This document shows, piece by piece, positions 1 through 8,475 of a stretch of DNA of 36,145 bases. The DNA comes from a virus. Both the position numbers and the translations under genes were made by a program. Positions within the stretch are counted from its first letter, which is position 1. Each line of letters starts with the position of its first letter. Below the pieces are notes generated by a model. It had not been told where the DNA came from, did no database searches, and saw only the letters and a list, made by a program, of their open reading frames with translations. The DNA is taken from positions 1 to 36,145 of IMG/VR virus record IMGVR_UViG_3300031586_000015; one strand, written 5' to 3'.

Positions 1-127
1 AATATACTTTATTTGGTGGGCAAAAGATTACACTTGAACGTGAGGCTATTTTACATTTCAAACAATTAGACCCCGGAAATTTGTTTATAGGCATGGGGGC
101 TATTCAAGCAGGTGGTAGAGTAATCGA
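1..127. repeat. 127-bp terminal direct repeat, left copy
   Basis: Bases 1-127 are identical by eye to 36019-36145. The repeat lies inside the portal gene and carries its reading frame across the junction. An exact repeat of 127 bases matches a common assembler k-mer length, so this most likely marks a circularly closed contig and not a biological terminal repeat. The unique genome would be about 36,018 bp. Confidence 0.95.
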
Positions 128-1523
128 TACCTACAATGAGGCATTAGACACTCAGAAGGTTAGTATGCAGAATAGGGGTATGCCTTCTGGACATCTGTTT
201 CCTGAAGAGCCTATGACTCCTGAGCAGTTCGATGAATTTAAACGCAAGTATCGAGAGCAGTATTTAGATAAGACACACCGCAGGGAGCCGTGGTTATATC
301 CCCGTAAAATGAACTGGGTTGAGGCATCACAGACTGCTGTTGAGATGGACTATACTAATTCTCAAGCGCAGTTAATGAGAGTAATAGCAGCGGTTATTGG
401 GGTAGACCCCTGGTGGATTGGTGATAAGTCGAACTCTACTTACAACAATGTCCAAGAGGCTAGAAAGGCTTTGTATGAAGATGTAGCTTTACCTTTATTG
501 GATGATGTAAAAGCTACTTTGAATTTGAAGGTTGCTCCGTTATACGGGGATATCAATATCACATACAACACCTCGAATGTACCAGCGTTAAGAGCTGATA
601 TGGGATTGAAACTAGACCAGGCTGGTAAGTTGTGGGCGATGGGACTCCCCTTCGAGCAGATTAACAACAAACTTGAATTGGGATTTGAAGAGTTCCCGGG
701 CTGGGATATTGGATATTTACCATTTTCCGTAGCGCCTGTGGGTGAGCAAGGACTTCCGGTAGAGACTCCGGTAGAAGATGAAGGCAAGAATTTTAAATCC
801 CTTGAACCTGATTCAGAAGAATGGAAAACACAGGAATGGAAGCGTGTCGACTCACGGAGACAAGCGTATTGGGGGTTACTGACAAAGAAGTTCACTCCGT
901 TATATAAAGAGATTGGCAAGGTTGCCTCTGCCTCCGTGAAGGGTAATATCGAAAAGAACGTTCTATCAGCGATAGACAAGCAAGAGGATAAATGGCTGAA
1001 AGTCATGACCGCCGTGTATTTCACTTTAATAGAGGACTTTGGAAACCAGGTCAAAGCGTTTGATGTCTTCTCAGCGTTTGTCAGGGCATGGATAACCAGG
1101 AACGCAGCAGAAAAAGTCAAAACTGTCTTAGATACTCAGAAAGAAGCGATGGCTGATTTAATCCGAGCAGGGGTTAAAGACAATTTAACTAATCAGCAGA
1201 TAGCACAATCAATAAGGTCATTCTACACCGAGAGAGCGTCATTCTTTGCACAAAGAATAGCAAGGACTGAGACGACTTCGGCCTCTTCCTTCGGGCAATT
1301 AGCAGCAGCCAAAGAGACAGGGAGAGGTCGCAAGAGATGGCTTACATCTAGAGACGATAGGGTAAGAGGATTAAAGCCTAGTGACAGAGCAAACCACGTA
1401 AAAATGGATGGTGAGACTGTGGGTATAGATGAGAAGTTCAGTAATGGATGCGAAGGTCCCGGAATGTGCGATGACCCAGCAGAAGCGATTCAATGCCGCT
1501 GTTCATTGCTATTCTTGAAGTAA
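3..1523 (+). CDS. Portal-MuF fusion protein, C-terminal part (5' end wraps to 35538)
   Basis: This is the continuation of the portal gene that starts at 35538; joined across the circular junction it encodes about 667 aa. The first half is an HK97/SPP1-type portal, the dodecameric ring through which DNA enters the head. It has the usual helix-rich stem and the region around VIGVDPWWIG. The last roughly 130 residues form a phage Mu gpF-like head morphogenesis domain (PF04233 type): RIARTETTSASS, then WLTSRDDRVRG, a later H-MDGE, and a terminal QCRCSL. Portal and MuF are separate genes in SPP1 and many other phages, so this is a fusion. The next small gene follows after 8 bases with an AGGAG site. 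Confidence 0.9.
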   Translation, partial: YTLFGGQKITLEREAILHFKQLDPGNLFIGMGAIQAGGRVIDTYNEALDTQKVSMQNRGMPSGHLFPEEPMTPEQFDEFKRKYREQYLDKTHRREPWLYPRKMNWVEASQTAVEMDYTNSQAQLMRVIAAVIGVDPWWIGDKSNSTYNNVQEARKALYEDVALPLLDDVKATLNLKVAPLYGDINITYNTSNVPALRADMGLKLDQAGKLWAMGLPFEQINNKLELGFEEFPGWDIGYLPFSVAPVGEQGLPVETPVEDEGKNFKSLEPDSEEWKTQEWKRVDSRRQAYWGLLTKKFTPLYKEIGKVASASVKGNIEKNVLSAIDKQEDKWLKVMTAVYFTLIEDFGNQVKAFDVFSAFVRAWITRNAAEKVKTVLDTQKEAMADLIRAGVKDNLTNQQIAQSIRSFYTERASFFAQRIARTETTSASSFGQLAAAKETGRGRKRWLTSRDDRVRGLKPSDRANHVKMDGETVGIDEKFSNGCEGPGMCDDPAEAIQCRCSLLFLK

Positions 1524-1531
1524 GGAGAGAT

Positions 1532-1669
1532 ATGAAATTTACACCATCACCTACTAAGTTAGTCCGCATAGTAGAGGACGGAAAGGTTATTAAAACAGTA
1601 CCAATGAATAGAGCTACCAGGCGCAAATTAAGGATTAAAAACAATGCCCATACCAAAGCCAACAGATAA
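1532..1669 (+). CDS. Small basic protein, unknown function
   Basis: 45 aa, starting at ATG 1532 behind the good ribosome site AAGGAGAG, too short for most gene callers. The sequence is strongly basic, with MNRATRRKLRIKNN near the C-terminus. It overlaps the start of the prohead protease gene by 26 bases in another frame, so the two are probably translationally coupled. The position between portal-MuF and protease suggests a minor head-assembly role, but that is inference; no family was recognised. Confidence 0.6.
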   Translation: MKFTPSPTKLVRIVEDGKVIKTVPMNRATRRKLRIKNNAHTKANR

Positions 1670-2519
1670 CGAAACAGAAGACGAATTTCTACAGCGTTGC
1701 ATGGGCAACGACTTAATGAATGACGAATACCCTGAAAGTGACCAGCGCTATGCTGTTTGCCTTACTCAATGGGAGAATAGAGACAAATGGAGGGATTACC
1801 CGATGGAACGCAAAGAATTTAAATTTGAAATAAAAGAGGTTAATGAAGAGGAAGGGGTGCTAGATGGCTACGGGTCTACATTCGATACTGTACCCGATGC
1901 TTATGGGGATATTGTTGACCAGGGGGCGTTTACTAAAACGATTAAAGAGAACGGCGATAATTTCGTAAGCCTGTTTAATCACGATGTGAATCTACCAATC
2001 GGTAAGCCCGAAGTATCAGAGGATAAGAAGGGACTTTTGACTCATATCAAGCTCGTCAAAGGGGTACAGAAAGCAGACGAGGTACTTCTGCTTGCTAAAG
2101 CCGGTGTCATTAAAAAGTTCTCTATAGGTTATGACGTTGTAAAGGCTGATGTAATAAAGGGGATACGCCATCTCAAGGAAGTTAAGTTGTACGACATATC
2201 GCCGGTAGTCTTTGCTGCTAATAACAACGCAGAGATTACCGCTGTTAAATCAGAATTAGACAGATTACTAAAATCCGGGAGAGTTCTCAGCTCTTCTAGC
2301 AGAAGCAAGGTTGAAGCTGCTGTTGACGCACTCCAGGCACTTCTTGACTCTACTGAAGAGGATGAGCCGTCAAAAGACACTCTACCTCCAGAGGAAGATA
2401 AAGAAGCCGCAGAAATGGAAGCTGTGTTAGCAGGGATAGAGGCTGAGATAGAAGGGGTTGATGTAAAGGCAGCCGAAGCCAGGATTGACCAATTTATTAA
2501 AAACTTGGAGGACAAATAA
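1644..2519 (+). CDS. HK97-family prohead protease
   Basis: 291 aa. Matches the phage prohead serine protease family (PF04586, U35), which processes scaffold and capsid proteins during head maturation. The core runs from about residue 60 to 215: GYGSTFDTVPDAYGDIVDQGAF, the catalytic-His segment LFNHD (H113), and the catalytic-Ser segment KKFSIGYD (S160). The C-terminal 75 residues are acidic and helical, which fits a scaffold-like tail. Residues 1-50 are an extra N-terminal part with two spaced cysteines (QRCM and AVCLTQW). An internal ATG at 1803 could give a protein lacking it. The ribosome site for 1644 is weak, so coupling to the upstream small ORF is likely. Confidence 0.88.
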   Translation: MPIPKPTDNETEDEFLQRCMGNDLMNDEYPESDQRYAVCLTQWENRDKWRDYPMERKEFKFEIKEVNEEEGVLDGYGSTFDTVPDAYGDIVDQGAFTKTIKENGDNFVSLFNHDVNLPIGKPEVSEDKKGLLTHIKLVKGVQKADEVLLLAKAGVIKKFSIGYDVVKADVIKGIRHLKEVKLYDISPVVFAANNNAEITAVKSELDRLLKSGRVLSSSSRSKVEAAVDALQALLDSTEEDEPSKDTLPPEEDKEAAEMEAVLAGIEAEIEGVDVKAAEARIDQFIKNLEDK

Positions 2520-2520
2520 A

Positions 2521-3738
2521 ATGCCTGAATTGAAAGAATTTTCAGAGAAAATAGCAAACACATGGGAACAGATGAAGGCTAAAAACGATGAAGTTATAGC
2601 CGAGTCAAAAAAGATCACCGATGCCCGGGCTGAAGATAAAGCTACTTTAGAGAAGATGTCAGCAGCTATGGACGGGTACAAGGCACAACTGGACGAACTG
2701 GGGACAAAACTGGAACGGGCAAAGATGCAAGTCGATCATGAATTAAAGACACCTGAGCAGAAAGCCCAAATAAAAGCCTTTTATAAATTCCTGCGGGTAG
2801 GCAAGAAGGGCATGGAGCCTGACGAAAGAAAAGCACTGGTAGAAGATACTACCGGACTGTATGCAGTTCCTGAAGAAATCGAGTCGGAGATAATCCGCGC
2901 ATTACCGCAGTATAATGTTTTCAGACAGCTTGCTTCTTCACGAACTACCACACGAGACAAGCTGCGCAAACGCACTATCACTGAAGTCTCAATGGGCTGG
3001 GGAAAACTTGAGACCGGTACTGAGATTACCGAGTCTACGCTGGTACCTGCAACCGATTATATCTACGCTGAGGATTTGTACGGATTAACCAAAGTCGGCG
3101 AAGACGAACTTATGGACACCGATGCCAATCTCCAGGCTATCATAGCTGACAGCTTTGCAGTAGCACGTGCTAACGCAGAAGAGGCGGCTTTCGTAATCGG
3201 AACTGGACATACTTATTCTCAGCCATGCGGAATAGCAGTCGATACTACGTTAATATCTGGGCTTACCGCTGCGGAAAACACCACTGGCACTTATGGTATT
3301 TCCTGGGCAACCGATGACACTGTGACTCTCGATGAGTTACTCGAAGCTGAATATGCACTCCCTGCTCAGTATCTACGGGGCTCAGCCTGGCTAATGCACC
3401 GGAAGACAGAATTAGCTGCAAGGGTACTGAAGGAGGCAACTACCGGGGCGTATCTATGGCAGCCTTCCCTTACCGCCGGAGAACCAAACAACTTTGACGG
3501 CTATCCTGTTTTCAACAACAGCTCACTCCAATATCCTGCTGATACCGTTGAAGGAACTAACATAATCTTCGGTAACTTCAAACTCGGCTACAAGATAATC
3601 GATAGAATGGGAATGTCCATTCAGAGATTAGATGAACTGTACGCTGAGGCAGGGCTAATCGGGTTCAAGGCTCATTTCAGGGTTGGTGGTGACGTTATTC
3701 GCCATGCAGCCTTCCAGGTAATCTATAACGACGCTTAG
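2521..3738 (+). CDS. Major capsid protein, HK97 fold
   Basis: 405 aa, starting at ATG 2521 behind GGAGG, one base after the protease stop. Residues 1-90 are charged and coiled-coil-like, as in the HK97 delta domain that the protease removes. The remainder has the HK97 capsid family pattern (PF05065): an entry segment DTTGLYAVPEEIESEII, a region rich in E-loop-type residues, then LMHRKTELAARVLK and GYPVFNNSSL followed by a C-terminal GGDVIRHAAFQVI strand. It builds the icosahedral shell. A strong terminator follows immediately. Confidence 0.92.
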   Translation: MPELKEFSEKIANTWEQMKAKNDEVIAESKKITDARAEDKATLEKMSAAMDGYKAQLDELGTKLERAKMQVDHELKTPEQKAQIKAFYKFLRVGKKGMEPDERKALVEDTTGLYAVPEEIESEIIRALPQYNVFRQLASSRTTTRDKLRKRTITEVSMGWGKLETGTEITESTLVPATDYIYAEDLYGLTKVGEDELMDTDANLQAIIADSFAVARANAEEAAFVIGTGHTYSQPCGIAVDTTLISGLTAAENTTGTYGISWATDDTVTLDELLEAEYALPAQYLRGSAWLMHRKTELAARVLKEATTGAYLWQPSLTAGEPNNFDGYPVFNNSSLQYPADTVEGTNIIFGNFKLGYKIIDRMGMSIQRLDELYAEAGLIGFKAHFRVGGDVIRHAAFQVIYNDA

Positions 3739-3744
3739 ATTTCA

Positions 3745-3778
3745 AAGAGGCGGTGAAATATCCGCCTCTTATCTTTTT
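3745..3778 (+). terminator. Rho-independent terminator after the capsid gene
   Basis: Perfect 9-bp stem AAGAGGCGG (3745-3753) with CCGCCTCTT (3762-3770), 8-base loop, then ATCTTTTT. It is likely to cut transcription after the capsid gene, giving high capsid expression relative to downstream genes, with partial read-through needed for the rest of the late operon. Confidence 0.85.
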
Positions 3779-3795
3779 AAATGGAGGGAAATAAA

Positions 3796-4179
3796 ATGGG
3801 ACAAACAATAGCAGAACAAGTCTTGGATGTAGAGTTCACCGTAAGTGACAATGACTCCACGACACCTAACATTGCGATGCAGTTTAAGGATATTGCAGGC
3901 AATGATATCGATCACCCTGTATGCGTAATCTGTTATGTATCTTCTGATACCGCAGGTCAAGCACTATCGGGTGGCGATGTAACAGAATTAGCAATCGGGA
4001 CGGACGGTACACTACTGGCCGAACTTACAGCAAACCAAATAGGTGCATTCGTGTCAGAGGCAGACGGGGCCCTTGACGTAGAGGTTACAGTTGGGGATGC
4101 AGACACGGCATATTGGAACGTGGTCATGCCTAACGGGGAAGTAAAAACCTGCTCAACAGGACTATATTACACAGCATAA
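3796..4179 (+). CDS. Putative capsid decoration protein, copy 1
   Basis: 127 aa. ATG 3796 is chosen over the in-frame ATG 3781 because ATGGAGGGAAATAAA supplies the ribosome site for it. The protein is acidic, lacks cysteine clusters, and looks all-beta (QVLDVEFTVSD, MQFKDIAGNDI, AIGTDGTLLAELT, WNVVMPNGEVKTC). Placement directly after the major capsid, and its size, suggest a head decoration or Ig-like surface protein. It is paralogous to the next gene at 4192 over its whole length. The function is inferred from context. Confidence 0.6.
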   Translation: MGQTIAEQVLDVEFTVSDNDSTTPNIAMQFKDIAGNDIDHPVCVICYVSSDTAGQALSGGDVTELAIGTDGTLLAELTANQIGAFVSEADGALDVEVTVGDADTAYWNVVMPNGEVKTCSTGLYYTA

Positions 4180-4191
4180 CGGAGGTTAAAA

Positions 4192-4584
4192 ATGGGAACA
4201 ACAATAGCAGAACAGGTACTAGATGTAGAGTTTACTGTTAGTGATAATATTACGACAGCGACTCCAAATGTAGCTATGCAGTTTAAAGACATTGCAGGTA
4301 ATGATGTTTCACATCCTGTGACTGTCACTTGTTATCTAACTACCGATTCGGCAGGGCAGACGCTAGCTGTAGACAGTACAGATACTTCAGAGATAGCAAT
4401 AGGAACGGATGGGACCATACTTGCCGAACTCGTAACGGACATCATGGCCGTATGTGTGTCAGAGGATGACGGGGCCCTCGACTTGGAAATCACAGTAGTA
4501 GATGGGAAGACGGTTTACTTCAATGTAGTTATGCCTAATGGAGAGGTTAAAACTTGCACAACTGCACTTAACTACACATCCTAG
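4192..4584 (+). CDS. Putative capsid decoration protein, copy 2
   Basis: 130 aa, GGAGG site, 12 bases after copy 1. It shares the blocks TIAEQVLDVEFTVSDN, MQFKDIAGND, HPV, AIGTDGT-LAEL, VSE-DGALD and VVMPNGEVKTC with the previous protein. This is a clear tandem duplication that has diverged mainly in surface loops. Two related decoration subunits may occupy different capsid sites or be alternatives. A hairpin terminator follows. Confidence 0.6.
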   Translation: MGTTIAEQVLDVEFTVSDNITTATPNVAMQFKDIAGNDVSHPVTVTCYLTTDSAGQTLAVDSTDTSEIAIGTDGTILAELVTDIMAVCVSEDDGALDLEITVVDGKTVYFNVVMPNGEVKTCTTALNYTS

Positions 4585-4605
4585 TATCACAAAATGAATT
4601 TACTC

Positions 4606-4650
4606 GGGGCTAGAGTGGCGTTACTCCTTGCGTCATATCTAGCCCCTTTC
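4606..4650 (+). terminator. Hairpin, probable partial terminator
   Basis: GGGGCTAGA (4606-4614) pairs with TCTAGCCCC (4638-4646). The inner bases TGGCG and CGTCA extend the helix with one wobble. It is followed by TTTCTAT, a weak U-tract. With the terminator at 3745 it brackets the two decoration genes, so expression probably steps down after each. Confidence 0.6.
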
Positions 4651-4664
4651 TATAAGGAGAGGAT

Positions 4665-4955
4665 ATGAGAATAAGACTATTAAGAAATGTCAGGATGACA
4701 GGGGCAAGCTCCGTAGAACTCTTAGCTGGTACGGTGGTTAAAACGACAAACGAAGTGGCTGAGAAGTGGCTAAAACAAGGCCTGGCTATGGAGGATAAGA
4801 GTATAGACGGTGGGATCGAGACCAAATCAGTTAGCGAAGACAACTCTAATCACAGCACGGTTGCTGCTGATATTGCCTATAAAACGACAGAGGGAGAGGT
4901 AACCGTTGAAAGAAAAACTAGGAACAAAAGAAAAAATAGGATTAAACGAAAATGA
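4665..4955 (+). CDS. Hypothetical protein with basic tail
   Basis: 96 aa, AGGAGAGG site. Residues 1-45 (RIRLLRNVRM, VELLAGTVVKTTNEVAEKWLKQGLA) resemble the short phage proteins often found between capsid and connector genes, with a small beta domain and a helix. The C-terminal 20 residues are almost entirely Lys/Arg/Asn, as in DNA- or RNA-binding tails. No firm family; structural role inferred from place in the head block. Confidence 0.55.
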   Translation: MRIRLLRNVRMTGASSVELLAGTVVKTTNEVAEKWLKQGLAMEDKSIDGGIETKSVSEDNSNHSTVAADIAYKTTEGEVTVERKTRNKRKNRIKRK

Positions 4956-4964
4956 AGGTGAACT

Positions 4965-5378
4965 ATGGCTACAGAGTTCCTAGTCACGAAAAACAACGCA
5001 GAAAGTACATTAAACGGAGCGGTAACCGCTGCTACTACAACATGGATTGTTAATGATGGCAGTCAATTCCCATCGACATATCCGTATCATTTATCCTGTA
5101 ATAGCGAAATAGTCAAGGTTACCAATCGAAGTAGTAATACTTTAACAGTAGAGCGGGCGCAGGAAGGGACTACTGCTGCTCTACATTTGATCGGTGCTAA
5201 TGTCTATCTTAATATCACAGCACAACATTTATCTGATTTGAACACCGCTGTCAATACCCTAGAAGGCATAGCATCAGACGGGGAGATACATTTGACTCCT
5301 AAGAGTTCCTCAAGCGGTGCTGAAGGAACTATGTTTTATGACTCAGGCGACAATCATGTCTATGTAGGTACTGAATAA
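4965..5378 (+). CDS. Putative virion fibre-like protein
   Basis: 137 aa. Contains TLTVERAQEGTTAALHLIGANVYLNITA, a pattern seen in N-terminal parts of many phage fibre and receptor-binding proteins (a short beta domain with V-RGQEGT-A-H-GA). The C-terminal GTMFYDSGDNHVYVGTE resembles the repeated display-type strands of fibres. It is likely virion-associated. It lies in the head half of the operon, so it may be attached to the capsid and not the tail. A good AGGTG site precedes the ATG. Confidence 0.55.
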   Translation: MATEFLVTKNNAESTLNGAVTAATTTWIVNDGSQFPSTYPYHLSCNSEIVKVTNRSSNTLTVERAQEGTTAALHLIGANVYLNITAQHLSDLNTAVNTLEGIASDGEIHLTPKSSSSGAEGTMFYDSGDNHVYVGTE

Positions 5379-5387
5379 GGAGGGTAT

Positions 5388-5543
5388 ATGCAATCAAACA
5401 TCTGGATCAAACAGGCTACTACAATCTATATCGGAGGCGATCCTGCCAAGGGCAAGGCTCCGCAGGTGACTATTACTTTAAATAATCCGCAGGTTTTAGT
5501 AGACCATGAAAAAAATACAATAACTATAATCGAATCAAAGTGA
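5388..5543 (+). CDS. Small beta-strand protein
   Basis: 51 aa starting at ATG 5388 behind AAGGAGGG, between two fibre-like genes. Composition is beta-rich (QATTIYIGG, QVTITLNN, NTITIIESK), with no cysteine or membrane segment. It ends 8 bases before the next gene. Probably a small structural component; no family recognised. Confidence 0.55.
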   Translation: MQSNIWIKQATTIYIGGDPAKGKAPQVTITLNNPQVLVDHEKNTITIIESK

Positions 5544-5551
5544 GGTGAATT

Positions 5552-6391
5552 ATGGGCGTAATATGGGAAAAATTAGCATATGAAGGTGACGTTGTTACTA
5601 AGGCGTTGTTTGATGCTCATACAGTCCTGTATGCAACAACTGATGACACGCCAGCAGCATTGGAAGTAACAGAGCAAACATTAGTCGGTCGATTAACAAG
5701 CGGTAATATATCAGCGGTAGCAATCGGGATAGCTGACAATAACATAGTCCAGATTGACGATGCCGCGGCTGCGGATGATGAATTTGCAAGATTTACGGCT
5801 AATGGTATAGAGGGTGTGGCTTATGCGGACGTGTTAGCTGCTTTATCAGGGCAGATGGGATCGGCATTCGACCTGAATGGGCAGGACTTAACGAATGGTG
5901 GAGTTCTCTTTCTATCCGAGCAGGCAGCGGCTGAGGATGATGTGGAAGCAAAAGGGCAATTATGGGTTAAGACGGTTACTCCAAACGAGTTATGGTTTAC
6001 CGATGATGCGGGGACAGACTTTCAATTAGGACTCGGTTCTGCACATGCCCTGTTGGATGGTGATATCATAAGCGACTCTGTAGCAGATGATGTTACTAGA
6101 GGATCAATAATCTATGGTAATTCAACTCCCAAATGGGACGAGCTCGATCTAGGTGCTGCTGATACTTTCTTAGGTTCAGATGGTACTGACTTGTCTTATC
6201 GGACTGCTGCACAGGTAATGGCATCATTGAGCGGGGAATCTGCCGCCGCGTTTAGCTTAAACGGGCAGGAACTCCAGGAATTTATAGTACACACTGTAGC
6301 CAATGAAGCAGGACGGCCAACTGCTGCGGTAGGTAAAATCTGCTGGCAGACTGACACCCTGGCTCTATATGCCTGCACATCTGACGCATAA
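5552..6391 (+). CDS. Putative head or tail fibre protein
   Basis: 279 aa, GAGGTG site. Low-complexity, Ala/Asp/Thr-rich fibre-like sequence with repeated short modules: LSGQMGSAFDLNGQDL and, later, LSGESAAAFSLNGQEL are an internal repeat. GQLWVKTVTPNELWFTDDAGTDFQL and the C-terminal AVGKICWQTDTLALYACTS are typical of phage fibre repeats. The protein ends abruptly right after ACTSDA, where such modules usually continue, so the C-terminus may be truncated. Surface-exposed virion protein; receptor or host-surface binding is inferred. Confidence 0.6.
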   Translation: MGVIWEKLAYEGDVVTKALFDAHTVLYATTDDTPAALEVTEQTLVGRLTSGNISAVAIGIADNNIVQIDDAAAADDEFARFTANGIEGVAYADVLAALSGQMGSAFDLNGQDLTNGGVLFLSEQAAAEDDVEAKGQLWVKTVTPNELWFTDDAGTDFQLGLGSAHALLDGDIISDSVADDVTRGSIIYGNSTPKWDELDLGAADTFLGSDGTDLSYRTAAQVMASLSGESAAAFSLNGQELQEFIVHTVANEAGRPTAAVGKICWQTDTLALYACTSDA

Positions 6392-6401
6392 AGGAGTAAC
6401 G

Positions 6402-6656
6402 ATGACAAAGAAAAAGGAGATTATCCAAGAGGATGTACAAGAGGACGTATTCAAGCCTGTTATGGAAAGGTTTCAACAACAGTATAACTACGCCCGGGTT
6501 GAGCTTATGGCGAAATACCAGAATAAGCTGGTAGCAGACTATAAGGAAAGCAAACTATTACCACATGAAGCGGTGATGATATTGCTTATTGTTTCCGATG
6601 CCATACGGGGTAATTTCGTGCAGGCAATGATTAGGTCAAACGAAGCGAAGGTGTAA
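6402..6656 (+). CDS. Hypothetical helical protein
   Basis: 84 aa. ATG 6402 behind AAGGAG is preferred over an in-frame ATG 33 bases upstream inside the preceding gene. The sequence is helical and charged at the N-terminus (TKKKEIIQEDVQEDV) with a hydrophobic helix near LPHEAVMILLIVSDAI. No family recognised. It sits within the virion adhesin block. Confidence 0.5.
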   Translation: MTKKKEIIQEDVQEDVFKPVMERFQQQYNYARVELMAKYQNKLVADYKESKLLPHEAVMILLIVSDAIRGNFVQAMIRSNEAKV

Positions 6657-6657
6657 A

Positions 6658-7059
6658 TTGACAGTAGAATGGAAGAAAATCCCATTTATAGATGAACTGG
6701 ACGGCTCGATAAACTTCGTAATAGATGGTGGTGGTTCAGCAATTACCACAGGAGTTAAGGGTGATATCGAGGTAGGATTTGATTGTACTATTAAAGCATG
6801 TCGCATACTGGCAGACCAGTCAGGTTCTATACAGATTGATATTTGGAAAGACACATACGCCAACTTCCCGCCTACAAATACTGATTCGATAACTGATGCT
6901 GGTACGACTCCCGCGATATCTTCTGCAACCAAGATGGAAGATACGAGTTTGACGTCGTGGACTACCTCTATAACCGCAGGGAATATATTACGGTTCAATG
7001 TTGACTCCTGTACTACGATTGAGAGGGCAACTATTAGTCTAACAGTGGAGAGAACTTAA
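6658..7059 (+). CDS. Putative virion structural protein (beta-sandwich)
   Basis: 133 aa with TTG start at 6658, one base after the previous stop, ribosome site GAAGGTG. Pattern IEVGFDCTIKACRILADQSGSIQIDIWKDTYANFPPT followed by SWTTSITAGNILRFNVDS recurs in phage fibre or adhesin C-terminal domains and looks like a jelly-roll or beta-sandwich. Likely a surface-exposed trimeric domain. No other in-frame ATG exists near the N-terminus, which supports the TTG. Confidence 0.6.
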   Translation: MTVEWKKIPFIDELDGSINFVIDGGGSAITTGVKGDIEVGFDCTIKACRILADQSGSIQIDIWKDTYANFPPTNTDSITDAGTTPAISSATKMEDTSLTSWTTSITAGNILRFNVDSCTTIERATISLTVERT

Positions 7060-7106
7060 TGTCCTGGCTTTCAGGATGGACATACCGCAAGGAAATACAG
7101 GAGTGA
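7059..7106 (+). pseudogene. Vestigial duplicate of the start of the DUF2341 gene
   Basis: ATG 7059 opens a 15-codon frame, MSWLSGWTYRKEIQE then TGA. It closely copies the first residues of the gene starting at 7144 (MAWLSNWTYRKEITV), including the upstream GAGAACTTA. It is best explained as the stump left by loss or replacement of a duplicated adhesin gene. Confidence 0.6.
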
Positions 7107-7143
7107 TACTGAGTTTGAAACTGATAACTTGTAGGAGAACTTA

Positions 7144-8475
7144 ATGGCATGGCTTTCAAATTGGACATACCGTAAAGAGATAACCGTCACCAATGCTTCT
7201 GCCGACTATCAGACCAAGATATTAGTTGGCGAGAGTAGTGGAGCGACAGGGGAAGAAGTAGATTGTGGCGGACACGTTGCCGCAGACTTCGATGACCTAA
7301 GATTTACGGCTGCCGATGGTACTACCTTACTTGACTACTGGATAGAGTCTATCACAGGAAGTACGCCTAACGGATTAGCTACGGTATGGGTTCAGAACAA
7401 TGCTGGGGCTGATGCCACACTCTATATGTACTATGGTGGTACGGAGTCTGCCGTAAGTAGTGGTGCTGATACCTTTGATGATTTTGATGATTTTGAAGCT
7501 GGTACTAATGATTGGGCTATATACAATGGTGGCACTATAAGCTCTAGTACCACTGAAGAAAAACATGGTACACATTCTTTGGAAATAATAGATGATAGTG
7601 GTTCAGCAAGTGAGGGTGCCTATCGTTCATCATTAACGATAGGCAGTAATAAAATGATTACGTTCTGGGACCGTCTCACTGCAGCTAGACAAATACAATT
7701 CATAATACGCGACAGCGGTGCTACCATAGAGAATATCTACTTTGATACTGATGGTGATATTAAGGGACTTGGTGCTGGCGGAGTTATCCAAGCATATAAT
7801 ATAAATCAGTGGTACAAGTTTGATATTAACTTATTCTCTGACACTAACAAGTACAAACTATGGATAGACGATGTTTATAAAGGTGAATATAATCTGTTTG
7901 CTGCTGGTTCAGAAGTAAATGCACTATATAATATCTGTAAATCAACTGAAACTGCAACTTGGTATTTTGATACCTTCCGAGTAAGAAAATACACTGCCAC
8001 AGAACCAACCTTTGCTTTTGGTGCAGAGGTAGAAAGTCCTTGGATTTCCCCCACAGGTCATGTAGACCCTGATACTGCATGGTCTAACGAGACAAATGCT
8101 TATGATGAGAATACGGCAACGGCTGCAACAGAAACTCCAGAAGCAAGTTCATGGGGTTCATATTTAGAACTAACTCATGCTAGTTTATCTTGTGACAAAG
8201 TAAGGTTCTATGCTGAAAGCACTTGGGGTTCAGCAACGGAAATAAGTTTAGATGTTTATTACTCTGATGGATGGCATAATATTTTTGAGGGTGCTTTTGC
8301 AGACCAAGCATGGGTAGAGAAGTCAATAGGTTCTACTCAGCAAGTCACCGCAGCTAGAGTTAAGTTTCTTGGGGATAATCCTATTAGCGACTACTTTTAT
8401 CTCTACGAGTTTGACTTCCATGAGGCTGAGGCTCCAGCAGGATATCCGCACTCATTCGGGGTGATAATCTTCTAA
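7144..8475 (+). CDS. DUF2341 / LamG-like / discoidin-like adhesin
   Basis: 443 aa. Residues 1-100 match DUF2341 (WLSNWTYRKEITVTN, DDLRFTAADGTTLLDYWIES, LYMYYGG), a beta domain frequent in surface proteins. Residues about 115-290 look like a concanavalin/LamG-type sandwich (FEAGTNDWAIYNGG through WYFDTFRVRKY). Residues about 300-440 resemble a discoidin/F5-8-type carbohydrate-binding domain (AYDENTATAA, YLELTHASLSCDKVRFY, YLYEFDFHE). It is likely a glycan-binding virion appendage. Its location upstream of all connector and tail genes hints that it decorates the head or neck. AGGAG site; stop overlaps the next ATG. Confidence 0.7.
   Translation: MAWLSNWTYRKEITVTNASADYQTKILVGESSGATGEEVDCGGHVAADFDDLRFTAADGTTLLDYWIESITGSTPNGLATVWVQNNAGADATLYMYYGGTESAVSSGADTFDDFDDFEAGTNDWAIYNGGTISSSTTEEKHGTHSLEIIDDSGSASEGAYRSSLTIGSNKMITFWDRLTAARQIQFIIRDSGATIENIYFDTDGDIKGLGAGGVIQAYNINQWYKFDINLFSDTNKYKLWIDDVYKGEYNLFAAGSEVNALYNICKSTETATWYFDTFRVRKYTATEPTFAFGAEVESPWISPTGHVDPDTAWSNETNAYDENTATAATETPEASSWGSYLELTHASLSCDKVRFYAESTWGSATEISLDVYYSDGWHNIFEGAFADQAWVEKSIGSTQQVTAARVKFLGDNPISDYFYLYEFDFHEAEAPAGYPHSFGVIIF

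Noticed and set aside
440-1120. Long minus-strand frame (226 codons) opposite the portal-MuF gene
   Set aside because: Opposite a clear family protein, no ribosome site, and a composition typical of a mirrored coding strand.
6658-6663. TTGACA as a promoter -35 element
   Set aside because: It is the TTG start codon plus second codon of the gene at 6658; no convincing -10 follows at 17 bases.
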